Positions 35,652 to 45,049 are shown, counted from the stretch's first letter. The stretch is 64,000 bases of DNA from Klebsiella quasipneumoniae subsp. quasipneumoniae (GCF_020525925.1 NZ_CP084876.1:2108001-2172000); one strand, 5' to 3'. Translations and numbers: made by a program. The notes: a model not told the origin generated them from the sequence alone.

Positions 35652-36659
35652 ATGTCAGTTAAAAACATTGTACGCATCGGTCTTATTGGCGCAGGTCGTA
35701 TGGGCAGTTTTCATGGTGAAACTGTTGCTCAACGTGTACCAGGCGCAACTCTGATTGCCGTTGCCGATCCGGTTCCGGGCGCAGCAGAAAAATTAGCCGC
35801 CAGACTGGGAGCAAAAAAATCGTATACGGATCCGCAAGATCTGCTGAACGATCCTGAAATCGATGCCGTTGTGATCGCTTCTCCGGCACGTACCCACGCT
35901 GAACTGGTCGTCGCCGCAGCCAAAGCGGGTAAAGGTGTATTTTGTGAGAAGCCAATGGCAGTCACCCTGGAAGATGCAGATAAAGCCATTAATGCGGCTA
36001 AAACAGCCGGAGTTGCTCTACAGGTAGGTTTCAACCGTCGATTTGCTAGTGGTTTTGCTACAGCGTATGAAGAGATAAAAGCGGGTAAAATTGGCGTACC
36101 ACAACTGTTGCGTTCAACGACTCGCGACCCCGGTCTGGGGGATCCAACGCCAATCCCGCACTGGACCATTTTCCTTGAAACACTGATCCACGATTTTGAC
36201 ATCCTGCTGCACCTTAATCCGGGCGCGAAACCCACCCGTGTTTATGCGGTTGCCGATGCATTAGTGCGGCCCGATTTTAAAGATCGTGGCCTGCTGGACA
36301 CCGCAGTCGTGAATATTTGCTTCGACAATGGTGCGTTCGCCACTGCTGAAGCTAACTTCCAGGCAGTGTATGGCTATGACGTTCGTGGTGAGGTTTTCGG
36401 TAGTAAAGGTATGTTACAGGCAGGAAATATCAATGTGAACAACTGCGTGCGTTACACCGCTGACGGTATCTCTATTGACACAGCACGTCGTGATACTGAC
36501 CTACTTCATGATGCCTATGTTGCAGAAGTGACCGACTTCGTACATTGCGTTGCAACGGGCGCCACGCCGAAAGCATCCGGTGAAGATGCACGTAATGCAT
36601 TGGAAGTCGCGCTGGCATGTATCGCATCTGTTCAACAGTCTCAGCCGATTAAGCTCTAA
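35652..36659 (+). CDS. Gfo/Idh/MocA-family dehydrogenase, inositol-2-dehydrogenase-like
   Basis: 335-residue NAD-dependent polyol/sugar dehydrogenase. It has Rossmann motif GLIGAGRMGSFHGE (residues 9-22), the conserved CEKPMAV (catalytic Lys about 97) and the active-site segment ETLIHDFDILLHL with catalytic His/Asp, as in inositol 2-dehydrogenase (IolG). ATG at 35652 follows an AGGAGA ribosome site; an upstream frame beginning at 35349 overlaps the transporter gene and is rejected. Likely oxidises a cyclitol or sugar to the keto form used by the downstream IolE-like enzyme. Ten bases before the next gene. Confidence 0.85.
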   Translation: MSVKNIVRIGLIGAGRMGSFHGETVAQRVPGATLIAVADPVPGAAEKLAARLGAKKSYTDPQDLLNDPEIDAVVIASPARTHAELVVAAAKAGKGVFCEKPMAVTLEDADKAINAAKTAGVALQVGFNRRFASGFATAYEEIKAGKIGVPQLLRSTTRDPGLGDPTPIPHWTIFLETLIHDFDILLHLNPGAKPTRVYAVADALVRPDFKDRGLLDTAVVNICFDNGAFATAEANFQAVYGYDVRGEVFGSKGMLQAGNINVNNCVRYTADGISIDTARRDTDLLHDAYVAEVTDFVHCVATGATPKASGEDARNALEVALACIASVQQSQPIKL

Positions 36660-36669
36660 GGATTAAAAT

Positions 36670-37449
36670 ATGTCTACTTACTCACTGTCGGTCTGCGCTG
36701 AAATGGTATTCCTTGATCTGCCATTCATTGAGCGCGTTGAACGCATTCACGCTATGGGATTTGGCGTGGAGATTTGGGACTGGACCCAAAAAGATATTGA
36801 TGCGCTGGTGAAAACCGGTGCCCGCTTTACCTCAATGACAGGCTACATCTCTGGCAACCTGACCGATGATGAAGCAATTGATCACCTGCTTTCCAGCGCC
36901 AGTCAGTCACTCGAGGCCGCTCGCCGCCTTGGCTGCCCGTCTCTCAACTTGCACGGCACAGGACTGAACAATGTTGGTCTCCCGGTGAAACCAGTTGAAA
37001 TTGTAACGGGTGAAATGTGGCTGAAAGCGAAAAAGACGCTGGATGCCCTTGCAGCTATGGGGGAGAAAACAGGCAAGGTATTCACTTTGGAAAACCTGAA
37101 TACCGCCGTTGATCATCCGGGAACACCTTTCGCTAAAGCAGAGGATACTATGGCCCTGGTGAGCGCAGTGAACAGCCCATACCTGAAAATGAATCTGGAT
37201 ATTTATCACGCGCAGATCGGTGAAGGTAACCTGGTCGAGCTTATCCGCAAATGTGAGAAACATATCGGTGAAATTCAGGTTGCCGATGTTCCGGGCCGTA
37301 AAGAGCCGGGTACCGGTGAGATCAACTATAAGGCTGTAGCCCGCGCATTGAAAGGGATTAACTATCAAGGCGTGGTCGCGATGGAAGGTTGGGCATCGGG
37401 TGATTCCGTCGTCGCACTTGAAGCCTTCCGCGAAGCGTTCACGCTATAA
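36670..37449 (+). CDS. Hydroxypyruvate-isomerase-like TIM-barrel enzyme
   Basis: 259-residue xylose-isomerase-like TIM barrel close to the Hyi/OtnI group. Conserved metal and catalytic features are the Glu in VFTLENLN, MNLDIYHAQIGEGN, the block IGEIQVADVPGRKEPGTGEINY and the Glu in VAMEGW. In other operons this family isomerises hydroxypyruvate/tartronate semialdehyde or 2-oxo-tetronates. Its exact substrate here is unknown. In the inositol setting it may replace IolI or act further down a different pathway (inference). Confidence 0.8.
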   Translation: MSTYSLSVCAEMVFLDLPFIERVERIHAMGFGVEIWDWTQKDIDALVKTGARFTSMTGYISGNLTDDEAIDHLLSSASQSLEAARRLGCPSLNLHGTGLNNVGLPVKPVEIVTGEMWLKAKKTLDALAAMGEKTGKVFTLENLNTAVDHPGTPFAKAEDTMALVSAVNSPYLKMNLDIYHAQIGEGNLVELIRKCEKHIGEIQVADVPGRKEPGTGEINYKAVARALKGINYQGVVAMEGWASGDSVVALEAFREAFTL

Positions 37450-37524
37450 GAGTTAACATCCTTAAGCGCTCATTTTGCATCGTTTCTAAGCTAAGGAAGC
37501 GATGCATTTATTGTAAAGGATAGA

Positions 37525-38424
37525 ATGATGAACGTATCAACACGTATTCATGTTGGCGTTAGCCCGCTCTCCTGGACTAACGATGTACTCGAAGATCTCG
37601 GTGGCGACATCCCACTGGAAACCTGTCTGGCAGAAGCGGCGGTGGCTGGCTACAAAGGAATTGAACTTGGCCGAAAGTTTCCGCGATCCATCGACACACT
37701 TGAGCCATTACTGAATCAAGCTAAGCTGAAGCTTGCCTCTGGTTGGTATAATGGCCTGATGGCTGAACGAAGTTTTGAGGATGAGTTAGCAGCGGTACAC
37801 GATCATGCCATGTTATTGAAATCACTGGGTGCAAAAGTCATGGTATATGGTGAGTGCGGCGCAATGCCCGGACTCACGCCACTCGATGAGCCCCTGTCGA
37901 AATCTCCTGCCTTAGGACATATTAATCTGCCTCAGTACGCAGAAAAAGTGAATAAGTTGGCCGTCTCTTTATTGAAGAACTATGGTTTACGTCTGGCTTA
38001 TCATCACCATTTGATGATGGTTGTTGAAACCGACGATGAGCTGAAAGCCTTCCTGAAAGCGACTCATGACTTAGTCGGCATCGTCCTGGACTGTGGGCAT
38101 GCAACCGCGGCAGGCGTAGATATCGAATGGGTACTTGAAAAGTATGGCAACCGTGTGGCACATGTCCATCTAAAAGATGTACGTGGTGAAGTACTCGATA
38201 ACGTCATTAACAATAACCTGAGCTTCAATGATGCAGTAAGAGCCGGTCTTTTTACTGTGCCAGGCGAGGGGATAGTTAATTACGCTCCGGTTATTCATTT
38301 TCTTAAAAACTCAATCTACGAAGGCTGGATTATCATAGAAGCCGAACAGGATCCTGAAAAAGCACCACCTTTAGAGACAGTAAAAAAAGCGCGCGCATGG
38401 GTTAAAAGCGAGCTGGGTATTTAG
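37525..38424 (+). CDS. Inosose-dehydratase-like protein (IolE family)
   Basis: 299-residue xylose-isomerase-like TIM barrel with the IolE signature HVGVSPLSWTNDVLEDLGGD followed by IPLETCLAEAAVAGYKGIEL. It also has the metal-site blocks LAYHHHLMMVVE, GIVLDCGHATAAG, RVAHVHLKDVRGEV and the late Glu in WIIIEAEQDPE. In myo-inositol catabolism it dehydrates 2-keto-myo-inositol (scyllo-inosose). AAGGATAG precedes the start; a second ATG follows immediately. Last intact gene of the operon, ending 29 bases before a terminator. Confidence 0.87.
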   Translation: MMNVSTRIHVGVSPLSWTNDVLEDLGGDIPLETCLAEAAVAGYKGIELGRKFPRSIDTLEPLLNQAKLKLASGWYNGLMAERSFEDELAAVHDHAMLLKSLGAKVMVYGECGAMPGLTPLDEPLSKSPALGHINLPQYAEKVNKLAVSLLKNYGLRLAYHHHLMMVVETDDELKAFLKATHDLVGIVLDCGHATAAGVDIEWVLEKYGNRVAHVHLKDVRGEVLDNVINNNLSFNDAVRAGLFTVPGEGIVNYAPVIHFLKNSIYEGWIIIEAEQDPEKAPPLETVKKARAWVKSELGI

Positions 38425-38447
38425 CATTTGAACAGGTTTGCTGTAGG

Positions 38448-38476
38448 TTTTTGGCGCTCGTTGAGCGCCTTTTTTG
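38448..38476 (+). terminator. Terminator of the sigma-54 operon
   Basis: GGCGCTC/GAGCGCC stem with a 3-base loop and a following six-T tract. Confidence 0.88.
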
Positions 38477-38518
38477 ACCTTTGGCCACACCCACCCGTAT
38501 TTCATTATGTTGAACCGA

Positions 38519-38695
38519 CTAGTTTGTAATAACGATCCCACTGGCCCGGAGGCTGCGACGGGTTGAATTAATTGATTCCAGAAAACGCTTACGACTGTCG
38601 CTCAGATCTCGGGAAAGTAATGCTGCCGCTTTATCTGTTTCCTGATCCCTGAGGGCGCTAACAATCTCTACGTTCTCTTTCCAGGCTGGGTTAGT
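38519..38695 (-). pseudogene. GntR-family (FCD) regulator C-terminal remnant
   Basis: In one frame the minus strand reads NPAWKENVEIVSALRDQETD followed by KAAALLSRDLSDSRKRFLES and ends at a TAG (38519-38521). This is the last helices of an FCD-type ligand domain of GntR regulators. The HTH domain and most of the ligand domain are missing. It is joined directly to the yedK scar. Confidence 0.65.
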
Positions 38696-38910
38696 GGGCT
38701 CTTTATCCTACCATCCTGGCGCGTAACCCCATTGGACCAGATCGAGGTGCAGCTGTTCATCGCGTTCGTTCACGAGCAAAACTTTAGTCCCCGGCACCAC
38801 GTTGTAACGCCCAATCGGCTCAGGTCGTATGCAATGTCGCGCTCGGCTTCATCCGCCAGGTATGCAAGATATTCTTCACGGGTTTGTGATTGAGCAAAGC
38901 GTCCGCGCAT
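38696..38910 (-). pseudogene. yedK: yedK remnant (SRAP/HMCES-type abasic-site protein)
   Basis: Begins MRGRFAQSQTREEYLAYLAD, matching the N-terminus of E. coli YedK. The obligatory catalytic Cys2 is replaced by Arg (CGC for TGC). A one-base deletion near 38823 shifts the frame; in the restored frame it continues IGRYNVVPGTKVLLVNERDE and on to WGYAPGW, after which a stop codon and the GntR fragment follow. About one third of the protein remains. Clearly inactive. YedK cross-links abasic sites (family knowledge). Confidence 0.85.
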
Positions 38911-38976
38911 GGTTACCTCCAGTCTTCAGACTGAAAGTATAGATGTTGGAATAGAGTCGGACAGTACAGCAGTGGT

Positions 38977-39135
38977 TTATGACGGAATCACATCCCCGGT
39001 AGAAAAAAAGTGGGCGTCAATCAGGCTGTTTTTCGGGGCATAACGGGGGCAGCAGAGTTGATGGGGACACATTTGGGGACACCAGAATGTCCATTCACGG
39101 CCTTGATCGTCCGTCTGTGTAATAGTGTAACTCAT
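38977..39135 (-). CDS. Candidate cysteine-rich small protein
   Basis: 52-codon frame starting MSYTITQTDDQGREWTFWCP, with the cysteine-rich centre CPQMCPHQLCCPRY. GGAT lies six bases before the ATG. No family is recognised. The cysteine spacing could bind a metal, but the setting is a scar zone, so it may also be a phage leftover or chance frame. Confidence 0.3.
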   Translation of the reverse strand: MSYTITQTDDQGREWTFWCPQMCPHQLCCPRYAPKNSLIDAHFFSTGDVIPS

Positions 39136-39337
39136 TGAATATCCGCTAAGTCACTGAAAGGCGGTTATTTTCATCTCCTATCTCATAAATCGGTATTTTC
39201 GATGCATCTTTGCCATTGCGTGCGGTAACAGAACAATATCAGAATAACATATTATAAATCATATGATTAGGTTCGACTTGCGTACCCTGATAATCCCCGG
39301 GCAAGGGTCTATGCTTATAAAAAGCGCTAAATGAGGC

Positions 39338-39363
39338 AATACCCCTGCTGGAGAAGGGTTGAA
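39338..39363. promoter_or_regulatory. IscR type-2 site of suf
   Basis: Inverted blocks ATACCCC and GGGTTGAA separated by CTGCTGGAGAA-type spacing match the apo/holo IscR type-2 motif upstream of E. coli sufA. IscR activates suf under oxidative or iron stress (established). Confidence 0.7.
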
Positions 39364-39380
39364 GTGATAATCATTATCAC
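39360..39380. promoter_or_regulatory. Fur box of suf
   Basis: The perfect palindrome GTGATAATCATTATCAC lies at 39364-39380. It directly adjoins the IscR site, as in E. coli, where Fur and IscR compete. Confidence 0.88.
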
Positions 39381-39425
39381 TAACATGGCGGTATGCCTTG
39401 ATGGCGCCAACCTGGAGGTCTATCG

Positions 39426-39803
39426 ATGGAAGTACAAGCAGGAACCTTTAATCCCGCCGATTTCAGCTGGCAGGGACTGACCATGACGCCGGCCGCTGCC
39501 GCGCATATTCGCGATCTGATGCGCAAGCAGCCTGACAAAAAGGGGCTACGGCTGGGTATCAAAACCAGCGGCTGCGCCGGTTTTGGCTATGTGCTCGAAA
39601 TGATTGCCGAGCCGGCGCCCGACGATCTGCTCTTTGAATCTGAAGGGGCGAAGCTGTTTGCGCCGCTGCAGGCGATGCCGTTCATTGACGGCACGGAGCT
39701 GGATTACGTCCGGGAAGGTTTAAATGAAATCTTTAAATTTCATAACCCGAAAGCGCAGCACGAGTGCGGCTGCGGCGAAAGTTTTGGGGTGCAGGCGGAG
39801 TAA
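39426..39803 (+). CDS. sufA: Fe-S cluster A-type carrier SufA
   Basis: 125-residue A-type scaffold/carrier that accepts clusters from SufBCD. The three ligand cysteines are visible: C50 in TSGCAGFG and C114/C116 in the terminal ECGCGES. First gene of the suf operon, downstream of Fur and IscR sites, two bases before the sufB start. Confidence 0.97.
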   Translation: MEVQAGTFNPADFSWQGLTMTPAAAAHIRDLMRKQPDKKGLRLGIKTSGCAGFGYVLEMIAEPAPDDLLFESEGAKLFAPLQAMPFIDGTELDYVREGLNEIFKFHNPKAQHECGCGESFGVQAE

Positions 39804-39805
39804 CT

Positions 39806-41293
39806 ATGTCGCGTAATACTGAAGCAACAGACGATGTCAAAACCTGGACCGGCGGCCCGCTCAATTATAAAGAGGGCTTTTTCACTCGCCTGCAGACCGA
39901 TGAGCTGGCCAAAGGCATTAATGAAGAGGTGGTTCGCGCCATCTCCGCCCGCCGCAATGAACCGCAGTGGATGCTGGAGTTCCGGCTCAATGCCTACCGG
40001 GCGTGGCTGGAGATGGAAGAGCCGCACTGGCTGAAGGCGCATTACGATAAGCTGAATTATCAGGATTACAGCTACTATTCCGCCCCCTCCTGCGGCAACT
40101 GCGATGAGACCTGCGCCTCCGAGCCCGGCGCGGTGCAGCAGACCGGGGCCAACACCTTCCTGACCAGCGAGGTGGAAGAAGCCTTTAACCAGCTGGGCGT
40201 GCCGGTGCGCGAAGGGCGCGAGGTGGCGGTGGACGCGATATTCGACTCGGTGTCGGTGGCGACCACCTACCGTGAAAAGCTGGCGGAGCAGGGGATCATC
40301 TTCTGCTCTTTCGGCGAGGCGATCCACGACCATCCGGAACTGGTGAAAAAGTATCTGGGGACCGTGGTGCCGGGCAATGACAACTTCTTTGCCGCGCTGA
40401 ACGCCGCGGTGGCTTCGGATGGCACCTTTATCTATGTGCCGAAGGGCGTCCGCTGTCCGATGGAGCTGTCGACCTATTTCCGCATCAACGCCGAAAAGAC
40501 CGGCCAGTTCGAACGCACCATTCTGGTGGCCGATGAAGGCAGCTACGTCAGCTACATTGAGGGCTGCTCGGCGCCGGTGCGCGACAGCTATCAGCTGCAC
40601 GCCGCGGTGGTGGAAGTCATCATCCATAAAGACGCGGAAGTGAAATACTCCACGGTGCAGAACTGGTTCCCGGGGGATAACAACACCGGCGGGATCCTCA
40701 ACTTTGTCACCAAGCGCGCCCTGTGCGAAGGGGAGAACAGCAAAATGTCATGGACCCAGTCGGAAACCGGCTCGGCCATCACCTGGAAATACCCCAGCTG
40801 CATCCTGCGCGGCGATAACTCGATCGGTGAATTCTTTTCGGTGGCGCTGACCAGCGGCCATCAGCAGGCGGACACCGGCACCAAAATGGTCCATATCGGC
40901 AAGAACACCCGCTCGACCATCATCTCGAAAGGGATCTCCGCCGGACACAGCCAGAACAGCTATCGCGGGCTGGTCAAAATCATGCCGACCGCGACTAACG
41001 CCCGCAACTTCACCCAGTGCGATTCGATGCTGATCGGCCCGGACTGCGGGGCGCATACCTTCCCGTATGTGGAATGTCGCAACAACAGCGCCCAGCTGGA
41101 GCACGAAGCGACCACCTCGCGGATCGGTGAGGACCAGCTGTTCTACTGCCTGCAGCGCGGGATCAGCGAAGATGATGCCATCTCGATGATCGTCAACGGC
41201 TTCTGTAAAGACGTCTTCTCCGAACTGCCGCTGGAGTTCGCCGTCGAAGCGCAAAAATTGCTGGCCATTAGCCTTGAGCATAGCGTCGGCTGA
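39806..41293 (+). CDS. sufB: Fe-S cluster scaffold SufB
   Basis: 495-residue core of the SufBC2D scaffold on which clusters are assembled during iron limitation or oxidative stress. Conserved blocks [40 protein letters not shown] and the C-terminal [20 protein letters not shown] are present. The ATG at 39806 ([14 protein letters not shown]) gives the exact E. coli length; the open frame extending upstream into sufA is rejected. Next gene sufC follows after 16 bases. Confidence 0.97.
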   Translation: MSRNTEATDDVKTWTGGPLNYKEGFFTRLQTDELAKGINEEVVRAISARRNEPQWMLEFRLNAYRAWLEMEEPHWLKAHYDKLNYQDYSYYSAPSCGNCDETCASEPGAVQQTGANTFLTSEVEEAFNQLGVPVREGREVAVDAIFDSVSVATTYREKLAEQGIIFCSFGEAIHDHPELVKKYLGTVVPGNDNFFAALNAAVASDGTFIYVPKGVRCPMELSTYFRINAEKTGQFERTILVADEGSYVSYIEGCSAPVRDSYQLHAAVVEVIIHKDAEVKYSTVQNWFPGDNNTGGILNFVTKRALCEGENSKMSWTQSETGSAITWKYPSCILRGDNSIGEFFSVALTSGHQQADTGTKMVHIGKNTRSTIISKGISAGHSQNSYRGLVKIMPTATNARNFTQCDSMLIGPDCGAHTFPYVECRNNSAQLEHEATTSRIGEDQLFYCLQRGISEDDAISMIVNGFCKDVFSELPLEFAVEAQKLLAISLEHSVG

Positions 41294-41309
41294 TAACTAA
41301 GGAAAAGAG

Positions 41310-42056
41310 ATGTTAAGTATTCAAGATTTACACGTCGCCGTCGAAGATAAAGCGATCCTGCGCGGGCTGAACCTTGAGGTGCGTCCGGGGGAGGTCCACG
41401 CCATTATGGGGCCGAACGGCTCGGGGAAAAGTACGCTTTCGGCCACCCTGGCCGGGCGCGAAGATTACGAGGTCACCGGCGGCAGCGTCGAATTTAAGGG
41501 CAAAAACCTGTTGGAGCTCGCCCCGGAAGATCGCGCCGGGGAAGGCATCTTTATGGCCTTCCAGTATCCGGTGGAAATCCCCGGCGTCAGCAACCAGTTC
41601 TTCCTGCAGACCGCGCTGAATGCCGTGCGCAGCTATCGCGGCCAGGAGCCGCTGGATCGCTTCGACTTTCAGGATTTAATGGAAGAGAAAATCAGGTTGC
41701 TGCAGATGCCGGAAGATCTGCTGACCCGTTCGGTGAACGTGGGTTTCTCCGGCGGCGAGAAAAAGCGCAACGACATTCTGCAGATGGCGGTGCTTGAGCC
41801 GGAGTTGTGCATTCTCGATGAATCGGATTCCGGGCTCGACATCGATGCCCTGAAAATCGTCTCCCAGGGCGTGAACGCGCTGCGCGACGGCAAACGCGCC
41901 TTCATCATCGTCACTCACTATCAGCGCATCCTTGACTATATCAAGCCGGACTATGTCCATGTGCTGTATCAGGGGCGGATTGTGAAGTCGGGGGATTTCA
42001 CTCTCGTCAAACAGCTGGAGGAGCAGGGCTATGGCTGGCTTACCGAACAGCAGTAA
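41310..42056 (+). CDS. sufC: Fe-S assembly ATPase SufC
   Basis: 248-residue ABC-type ATPase of the SufBCD scaffold. Walker A GPNGSGKST, signature FSGGEKKRNDILQ, Walker B ELCILDESDSGLD with the extra conserved residues typical of SufC, and the switch His in VTHYQR. It is soluble and not part of a transporter. Its 3' end overlaps sufD by 26 bases. Confidence 0.97.
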   Translation: MLSIQDLHVAVEDKAILRGLNLEVRPGEVHAIMGPNGSGKSTLSATLAGREDYEVTGGSVEFKGKNLLELAPEDRAGEGIFMAFQYPVEIPGVSNQFFLQTALNAVRSYRGQEPLDRFDFQDLMEEKIRLLQMPEDLLTRSVNVGFSGGEKKRNDILQMAVLEPELCILDESDSGLDIDALKIVSQGVNALRDGKRAFIIVTHYQRILDYIKPDYVHVLYQGRIVKSGDFTLVKQLEEQGYGWLTEQQ

Positions 42057-43305
42057 TGCGCTGCAGCAGTGGCACCATCTGTTTGAAGCGCAGGGCGACC
42101 AGCGTACGCCGGAGGCCAGCCAGCATCTGCAGCAGCTGTTGCGCCTGGGTCTGCCGACGCGCAAGCAGGAGGACTGGAAATACACCCCGCTGGACGCGCT
42201 GATTAACGGCCGCTTCGTCGCCGATGAGGGAGCGTCGATCAGCGCCGAACAGCGTGACGCGCTGGCGCTGCCGCTGGACGCCTGGCGACTGGTGTTTATC
42301 GACGGTCGCTATCATCCTGAGCTGAGCGACGATCTCGCCGCCAGCGGCGTGGAGGTCAGCGTCGATAACCAGCGCCAGCATCTGCCGGATGCCCTCCAGC
42401 CGGAGGTGTTTCTCCATCTGACCGAAAGCCTGGCGCAGACGGTGACCCGCCTGCGCGTGCCGCGCAACCGTCGCCTGGACAAGCCGCTGCTGCTGATGCA
42501 TATCACCCGCGGCCTGGCCGGCGATGCGCTGAATACCGCCCACTATCGTCACCATCTGGCGCTGGAGAGCGGGGCGGAGGCGACGATTGTCGAGCACTAT
42601 CTTAGCTTTGATGAGCAACCGCACTTCACCGGCGGGCGGCTGACCATGACGGTGGCGGACAACGCGCGCCTGCAGCACATCAAGCTGGCGTTCGAGAACG
42701 CGCACAGCTACCACTTCGCCCATAACGACCTGCTGCTGGGCCGCGACGCCTCGGCTTTCAGCAGCAGTTTCCTGCTCGGCGGTCAGGTGCTGCGTCATCA
42801 CACCAGCACGCGTCTGGGCGGCGAAAACAGCGACCTGCGTCTTAACTCGCTGGCGATGCCGGTGAAAAATGAGGTCTGCGACAGCCGCACCTGGCTGGAC
42901 CACCAGGTTGGGTACTGTACCAGCCGCCAGCTGCACAAAACCATTGTCAGCGATAAGGGCCGGGCGGTGTTTAACGGGCTGATCAACGTCGCGCCGCATG
43001 CGCTGAAAACCGACGGCCAGATGACCAACAACAATCTGCTGCTCGGGCGGCTGGCGGAGGTCGACACCAAACCGCAGCTGGAGATTTACGCCGATGACGT
43101 GAAATGCAGCCACGGGGCGACGGTAGGGCGTATTGACGAAGAACAGCTGTTCTATCTGCGCTCGCGCGGGATTGAACAGCAGGCGGCGCAGCAGATGATC
43201 CTCTACGCCTTCGCCGCCGAGCTTACCGAAGCTATCCGCAGCGACGCGCTCAGAGAGCAGGTGCTGGCGCGGATTGGAGAGCGTTTGCCGGGAGGCACAG
43301 CATGA
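42031..43305 (+). CDS. sufD: Fe-S assembly protein SufD
   Basis: 424-residue partner of SufB in the scaffold, needed for iron entry. The C-terminal core [20 protein letters not shown] with the functional His is conserved. The start lies within the end of sufC (ATGGCTGGC), so translation is coupled; its stop overlaps the sufS start. Confidence 0.96.
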   Translation: MAGLPNSSNALQQWHHLFEAQGDQRTPEASQHLQQLLRLGLPTRKQEDWKYTPLDALINGRFVADEGASISAEQRDALALPLDAWRLVFIDGRYHPELSDDLAASGVEVSVDNQRQHLPDALQPEVFLHLTESLAQTVTRLRVPRNRRLDKPLLLMHITRGLAGDALNTAHYRHHLALESGAEATIVEHYLSFDEQPHFTGGRLTMTVADNARLQHIKLAFENAHSYHFAHNDLLLGRDASAFSSSFLLGGQVLRHHTSTRLGGENSDLRLNSLAMPVKNEVCDSRTWLDHQVGYCTSRQLHKTIVSDKGRAVFNGLINVAPHALKTDGQMTNNNLLLGRLAEVDTKPQLEIYADDVKCSHGATVGRIDEEQLFYLRSRGIEQQAAQQMILYAFAAELTEAIRSDALREQVLARIGERLPGGTA

Positions 43306-44522
43306 CATTTTCAGTAGAACGGGTTCGCGCCGATTTTCCGGTACTGAGCCGGGAGGTCAACGGCCAGCCGCTGGTCTATCTTGACAGCGCCGCCAGCGCC
43401 CAGAAACCGGAGGCAGTGATTGGCGCCGAAGCGGAATTCTATCGCCACGGCTACGCGGCGGTGCATCGTGGGATCCATACCCTCAGCGCGGAAGCCACCG
43501 CGCGGATGGAGGCGGTGCGGCAGCAGGCGGCCATCTTCCTTAACGCCGGCTCGGCGGAGGAGCTGGTATTCGTGCGCGGCACCACCGAGGGCATTAACCT
43601 GGTGGCCAACAGCTGGGGAAACGCCAACGTCGGCGCCGGGGATAACATCATCATCAGCGAGATGGAGCACCACGCCAACATCGTACCGTGGCAGATGCTC
43701 TGCGCCAGGGTAGGGGCTGAGCTGCGGGTGATCCCCCTCAACCCGGACGGCACCCTGCAGCTGGACGTGGTTCCCGGGCTGTTTGACCAGCGTACCCGCC
43801 TGCTGGCGATAACCGAAGTCTCCAACGTGCTGGGGACGGAAAACCCGCTGTCGGCGCTGATTGCCCTTGCGCATCAGCATGGCGCGAAAGTGCTGGTGGA
43901 CGGCGCCCAGGCGGTGATGCACCACCCGGTGGACGTTCAGGCGCTGGGCTGCGATTTTTATGTCTTCTCCGGCCATAAACTGTACGGCCCGACCGGGATC
44001 GGCGTGCTCTACGCCCGGGCCGAGCTGCTGCAGACAATGGCGCCATGGGAAGGGGGCGGGTCGATGATCGCCACCGTCAGCCTGACGGAGGGCACCACCT
44101 GGAACCAGGCGCCCTGGCGCTTTGAGGCCGGCACGCCGAATACCGGGGGGATCATTGGCCTCGGCGCGGCGCTGAGCTACGTCAGCCAGCTGGGACTGAC
44201 CCAGATCGCCGAATACGAGCAGACGCTGATGCGCTACGCGCTGGAGGCCCTGCGCGCGGTGCCGGATCTGATCCTCTACGGTCCGGCGCAGCGCAAAGGG
44301 GTGATTGCCTTTAACCTCGGCCAGCATCACGCCTATGACGTCGGCAGCTTCCTCGATAACTACGGGATCGCCGTGCGGACCGGGCATCACTGCGCCATGC
44401 CGCTGATGGCCCGCTATCAGGTACCGGCCATGTGTCGGGCGTCGCTGGCGATGTACAATACCACGGAAGAGGTGGACCGCCTGGTGGCCGGCCTCCAGCG
44501 GATCCACAAACTATTAGGGTAA
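43302..44522 (+). CDS. sufS: Cysteine desulfurase SufS
   Basis: 406-residue PLP enzyme that removes sulfur from L-cysteine (also acts on selenocysteine). The PLP Lys (about 226) is in [10 protein letters not shown] and the persulfide Cys (about 364) is in [12 protein letters not shown]. Length equals E. coli SufS. Overlaps sufD by four bases. Confidence 0.97.
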   Translation: MTFSVERVRADFPVLSREVNGQPLVYLDSAASAQKPEAVIGAEAEFYRHGYAAVHRGIHTLSAEATARMEAVRQQAAIFLNAGSAEELVFVRGTTEGINLVANSWGNANVGAGDNIIISEMEHHANIVPWQMLCARVGAELRVIPLNPDGTLQLDVVPGLFDQRTRLLAITEVSNVLGTENPLSALIALAHQHGAKVLVDGAQAVMHHPVDVQALGCDFYVFSGHKLYGPTGIGVLYARAELLQTMAPWEGGGSMIATVSLTEGTTWNQAPWRFEAGTPNTGGIIGLGAALSYVSQLGLTQIAEYEQTLMRYALEALRAVPDLILYGPAQRKGVIAFNLGQHHAYDVGSFLDNYGIAVRTGHHCAMPLMARYQVPAMCRASLAMYNTTEEVDRLVAGLQRIHKLLG

Positions 44523-44533
44523 AGGACGTGACG

Positions 44534-44950
44534 ATGGCGGCATTACCGGACAAAGACAAACTGTTGCGCAATTTTAGCCGTTGCGCCAACTGGGAAGAGA
44601 AGTATCTCTATATCATTGAGCTGGGCCAGCGGCTGCCGCCGCTGAGCGCCGAGGAGCACAGCCCGCAGAACATTATTCAGGGCTGTCAAAGCCAGGTGTG
44701 GATCGTGATGGCGCAGGATCCTTCCGGCGTTGTCACCCTGCGCGGCGACAGCGATGCGGCGATTGTCAAAGGGCTGATTGCGGTGGTGTTTATCCTTTAT
44801 GACCGGATGACCGCCCAGGACATCACCGAGTTCGACGTCCGCCCGTGGTTTGAAAAAATGGCCCTCACCCAGCATCTTACCCCCTCCCGCTCGCAGGGCC
44901 TCGAAGCCATGATCCGCGCGATACGCGCGAAAGCCGCAAATATTAGCTAG
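44534..44950 (+). CDS. sufE: Sulfur acceptor SufE
   Basis: 138-residue protein that takes the persulfide from SufS Cys364 on its own Cys51 ([10 protein letters not shown]) and stimulates the desulfurase. The ATG at 44534 gives the family length; the longer frame upstream overlaps sufS. Last gene of the suf operon, 11 bases after sufS. Confidence 0.96.
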   Translation: MAALPDKDKLLRNFSRCANWEEKYLYIIELGQRLPPLSAEEHSPQNIIQGCQSQVWIVMAQDPSGVVTLRGDSDAAIVKGLIAVVFILYDRMTAQDITEFDVRPWFEKMALTQHLTPSRSQGLEAMIRAIRAKAANIS

Positions 44951-45049
44951 AATAAACAGGTAGATTTCATTCTGTTACGTCCGGCAGGGCGCTGACCCTG
45001 CCGCCGTTCAGTCTCCTGGCGTTTTATCAGCGAAAGAAGGAATCTCAGT

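Larger units (their letters stand above)
39136..39425. other. suf promoter region
   Basis: A/T-rich control region of the suf operon. It contains an IscR-type site (39338-39363) and a Fur box (39360-39378). An IHF and OxyR input is known in E. coli, but those sites could not be fixed by eye here. AACCTGGAGG precedes the sufA start. Confidence 0.7.

Noticed and set aside
38440..39330. tRNA or tmRNA attachment site and integrase near the right island border
   Set aside because: No tRNA-like sequence, integrase gene or direct repeat could be recognised by eye; the ggggacaca repeat alone is too short.
42040..44507. Long frames opposite sufD and sufS
   Set aside because: Antisense shadows of essential, well-matched genes.
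44981..45004. GC-rich hairpin between sufE and ldtE as a terminator
   Set aside because: CGGCAGGG/CCCTGCCG is a good stem but lacks a T run, so it is not claimed as a rho-independent terminator.
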